Shown in pieces: positions 5,537 through 7,037 of a stretch of 7,037 bases of DNA; the stretch's first letter is position 1, and every line of letters begins with the position of its first letter. Below the pieces are notes generated by a model. The model worked only from the letters and a program-made list of their open reading frames with translations, was not told the DNA's origin and made no database searches. The DNA lies in NCBI GenBank assembly GCA_018896355.1, contig JAHIMW010000254.1, forward strand, positions 1 to 7,037, in the 5' to 3' direction. The DNA comes from Pseudomonadota bacterium. GTDB taxonomy: Bacteria > Desulfobacterota > Syntrophia > Syntrophales > UBA5619. The translations under genes were made by a program, and so were the position numbers.

Positions 5537-7037
5537 AGAATCCATTTAAGAGACATAAGATAGCGGCTAAGTTTTTGACATGGTTTTTATTAGTGGCCTT
5601 GCTGCCTTTTTGCGTAGTTGGGTACATAACCTATAGAATCTATGAAAAAAGCTTAACAGAAAGGTTATTTGACAACCTTATCGCTATCGCTGACAATAAA
5701 GCCAGCCAAATTGAGAATTATATCCTTGAAAGAGAGAAGAACGTTGCTTCATTAGCTCACATCCCCGCTATTGTCGATGCCGCAAAAGAGTATGAAGCGG
5801 CATTCATAAAAAAGGGAAAGATGCCTTGGCGCTATTCGCCGGAATTTATTGCGCTAAATAAGAAATTCCTGCCGTTTTTGAAATACTATAAAGAGACATT
5901 CGGATTCTCTGACCTATTTCTTGTCTCCCCTCATGGCGATGCCGTATTTTCCGTAATGCAGGGAGAGGATCTCGGGTCCAATTATTATACAGGGTTTTAT
6001 AAAGATACGGAATTGGCAAAGGTATGTGACAGGGCAAAGACCTTGCTGGAAACAGCAGTTTCTGATTTTGAATTCTATCCTGCCAGCAACGAGCCGGCGG
6101 CGTTTTTGGCTGCACCGGTCTTAGAAGAAGGAGTGGTTGTCGGGGTGATAGTATTACAGATGAGCAACGAGGAGGTCTATAAACTGGCGGGAGACTACAC
6201 CGGTTTAGGAGAAACAGGCGAAACGATCATAGCTGCAAAGGCAGGCGACAAGGCGGTATTTCTGACCCCTCTTAGACACGACCCTCATGCGGCATTCAGA
6301 AGAAGGGTGTCTATCGGTTCTAAAGAGGAGATACCCATTCAAGAGGCGGTTCAAGGGAAGAAAGGGTTTGGAAAGTATATTGATTATCGGGGCAAGGAGG
6401 TCCTGGCTGCCTGGAGATATTTACCTCATTTACGGTGGGGGATGGCTGTTGAAATGGATACAGAAGAGGTGTTTACTCCCATTGCCAAGCTTAGAAGTTC
6501 GATCGCTGCTATTGGAAGTATAACCATTTTTATGGTGATATTAATAGCCATTTATATTTCCAGAACAATCTCTGAGCCCATAGTAAAGCTGACTGAGACA
6601 ACCAGATTGATTGCCGGCGGCGATTTTTCAAAGAGCGTTACCATATCTTCAAAAGATGAGTTGGGCCGGTTGGCAGGGTCTTTTAATGAAATGGTTAAAA
6701 AATTAGCCGACCGCACGGCTGAGCGCAAGCAGGCAGAGGCTCAAAGGGCTGCCGCGCTGGAAGCGAGGCATAAAACGGAAGAACACTTCAGGAAAGTGAT
6801 CGAAAATATTTTCAAATTTGTGCCGGAAGGTCTGTTAGTTTTTACAGATAAACTAAATTTGATTAAACAGAATAAAGCTTTTCAAGACATTGTCAAAGAA
6901 TATGCAGGTAAATTAAACTATACGGAAAAAGAGCTGGCGGAAATAATTAGCGAACAGGCAAAAAACAGAATAGCCAACAAGGATTATGCGGATATCAGAG
7001 TCTCCCCCAAAAAAGATCGGGAAACAAAAAATAAGCA
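5533..7037 (+). CDS. dCache-HAMP-PAS membrane sensor, N-terminal 501 residues (3' end cut off)
   Basis: The frame starts at ATG 5533, overlapping the binding-protein stop (ATGA), and stays open to the window edge. A basic start (KNPFKRHK) leads into a membrane helix at about 12-34. A periplasmic double-Cache sensor of about 36-320 follows, with the ADNKASQIENYILEREKN helix (53-70), the FSDLFLVSPHGDAVFS strand pair (125-140) and the second-lobe marker GLGETGETI (224-232). A second membrane helix lies at about 323-343. HAMP follows at about 343-393, with SEPIVKL and the DELGRLAGSFNEM end. A coiled linker (394-418) leads to a PAS-like domain from about 419 (VPEGLLVFTDKLNLIKQNKAF). The output domain lies beyond the window; histidine kinase is the likeliest, diguanylate cyclase possible, and a methyl-accepting receptor unlikely given the PAS. 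No own ribosome site is evident, so coupling to the upstream gene is expected. Confidence 0.92.
   Translation, partial: MKNPFKRHKIAAKFLTWFLLVALLPFCVVGYITYRIYEKSLTERLFDNLIAIADNKASQIENYILEREKNVASLAHIPAIVDAAKEYEAAFIKKGKMPWRYSPEFIALNKKFLPFLKYYKETFGFSDLFLVSPHGDAVFSVMQGEDLGSNYYTGFYKDTELAKVCDRAKTLLETAVSDFEFYPASNEPAAFLAAPVLEEGVVVGVIVLQMSNEEVYKLAGDYTGLGETGETIIAAKAGDKAVFLTPLRHDPHAAFRRRVSIGSKEEIPIQEAVQGKKGFGKYIDYRGKEVLAAWRYLPHLRWGMAVEMDTEEVFTPIAKLRSSIAAIGSITIFMVILIAIYISRTISEPIVKLTETTRLIAGGDFSKSVTISSKDELGRLAGSFNEMVKKLADRTAERKQAEAQRAAALEARHKTEEHFRKVIENIFKFVPEGLLVFTDKLNLIKQNKAFQDIVKEYAGKLNYTEKELAEIISEQAKNRIANKDYADIRVSPKKDRETKNK

Noticed and set aside
6287..6523. Plus-strand frame of 78 codons within the Cache sensor gene
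   Set aside because: It overlaps in another frame a continuous, well-recognised dCache-HAMP coding sequence.
1..7037. CRISPR arrays, tRNA or rRNA genes, insertion sequences
   Set aside because: No regularly spaced repeats, cloverleaf-like segments, transposase motifs or terminal inverted repeats were seen on reading both strands.

Overview
The window looks like chromosomal DNA from a free-living Gram-negative bacterium with a large signalling repertoire. The evidence is a periplasmic binding protein, a double-Cache sensor with two membrane helices, a multi-PAS diguanylate cyclase and a candidate sigma-54 promoter. Moderate GC and protein style would suit Desulfobacterota or Nitrospirota, but that assignment is an impression, not a result.

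Layout. (1) 1-610 is GC-rich and holds the 3' end of an AbrB/MazE-type antitoxin gene overlapping by 4 bp a complete PIN-domain toxin gene: a type II toxin-antitoxin pair. (2) 611-1292 has no convincing gene. It holds a doubtful minus-strand reading frame (704-1090), a 19-codon signal-peptide-like reading frame (1173-1232), a short dyad, and a good -24/-12 (sigma-54) promoter match at 1204-1219, about 75 bp before the next gene. (3) 1293-4100 encodes a 935-residue soluble protein with six PAS domains and a C-terminal GGDEF domain whose active site and inhibitory site are both intact. (4) 4101-4285 contains a 47-codon reading frame that reads like the first third of a PAS domain and then stops, probably a remnant of a sensor gene. 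(5) 4286-5536 encodes a UrtA/AmiC-type amide- or urea-family binding protein. Its stop overlaps the start (ATGA) of (6) 5533-7037, a dCache-HAMP-PAS sensor that runs off the window.

How they may work together. The binding protein is translationally coupled to a membrane sensor, and no permease or ATPase gene lies between or before them in the window. It also seems to keep an uncleaved N-terminal membrane anchor. The simplest reading is a ligand-sensing pair, in the manner of LuxP/LuxQ or TorT/TorS, rather than a transporter. The upstream cyclase may belong to the same signalling locus, as no terminator is visible between them. The locus shows signs of rearrangement: a composition break near 611-700 and gene fragments on both sides of the cyclase.
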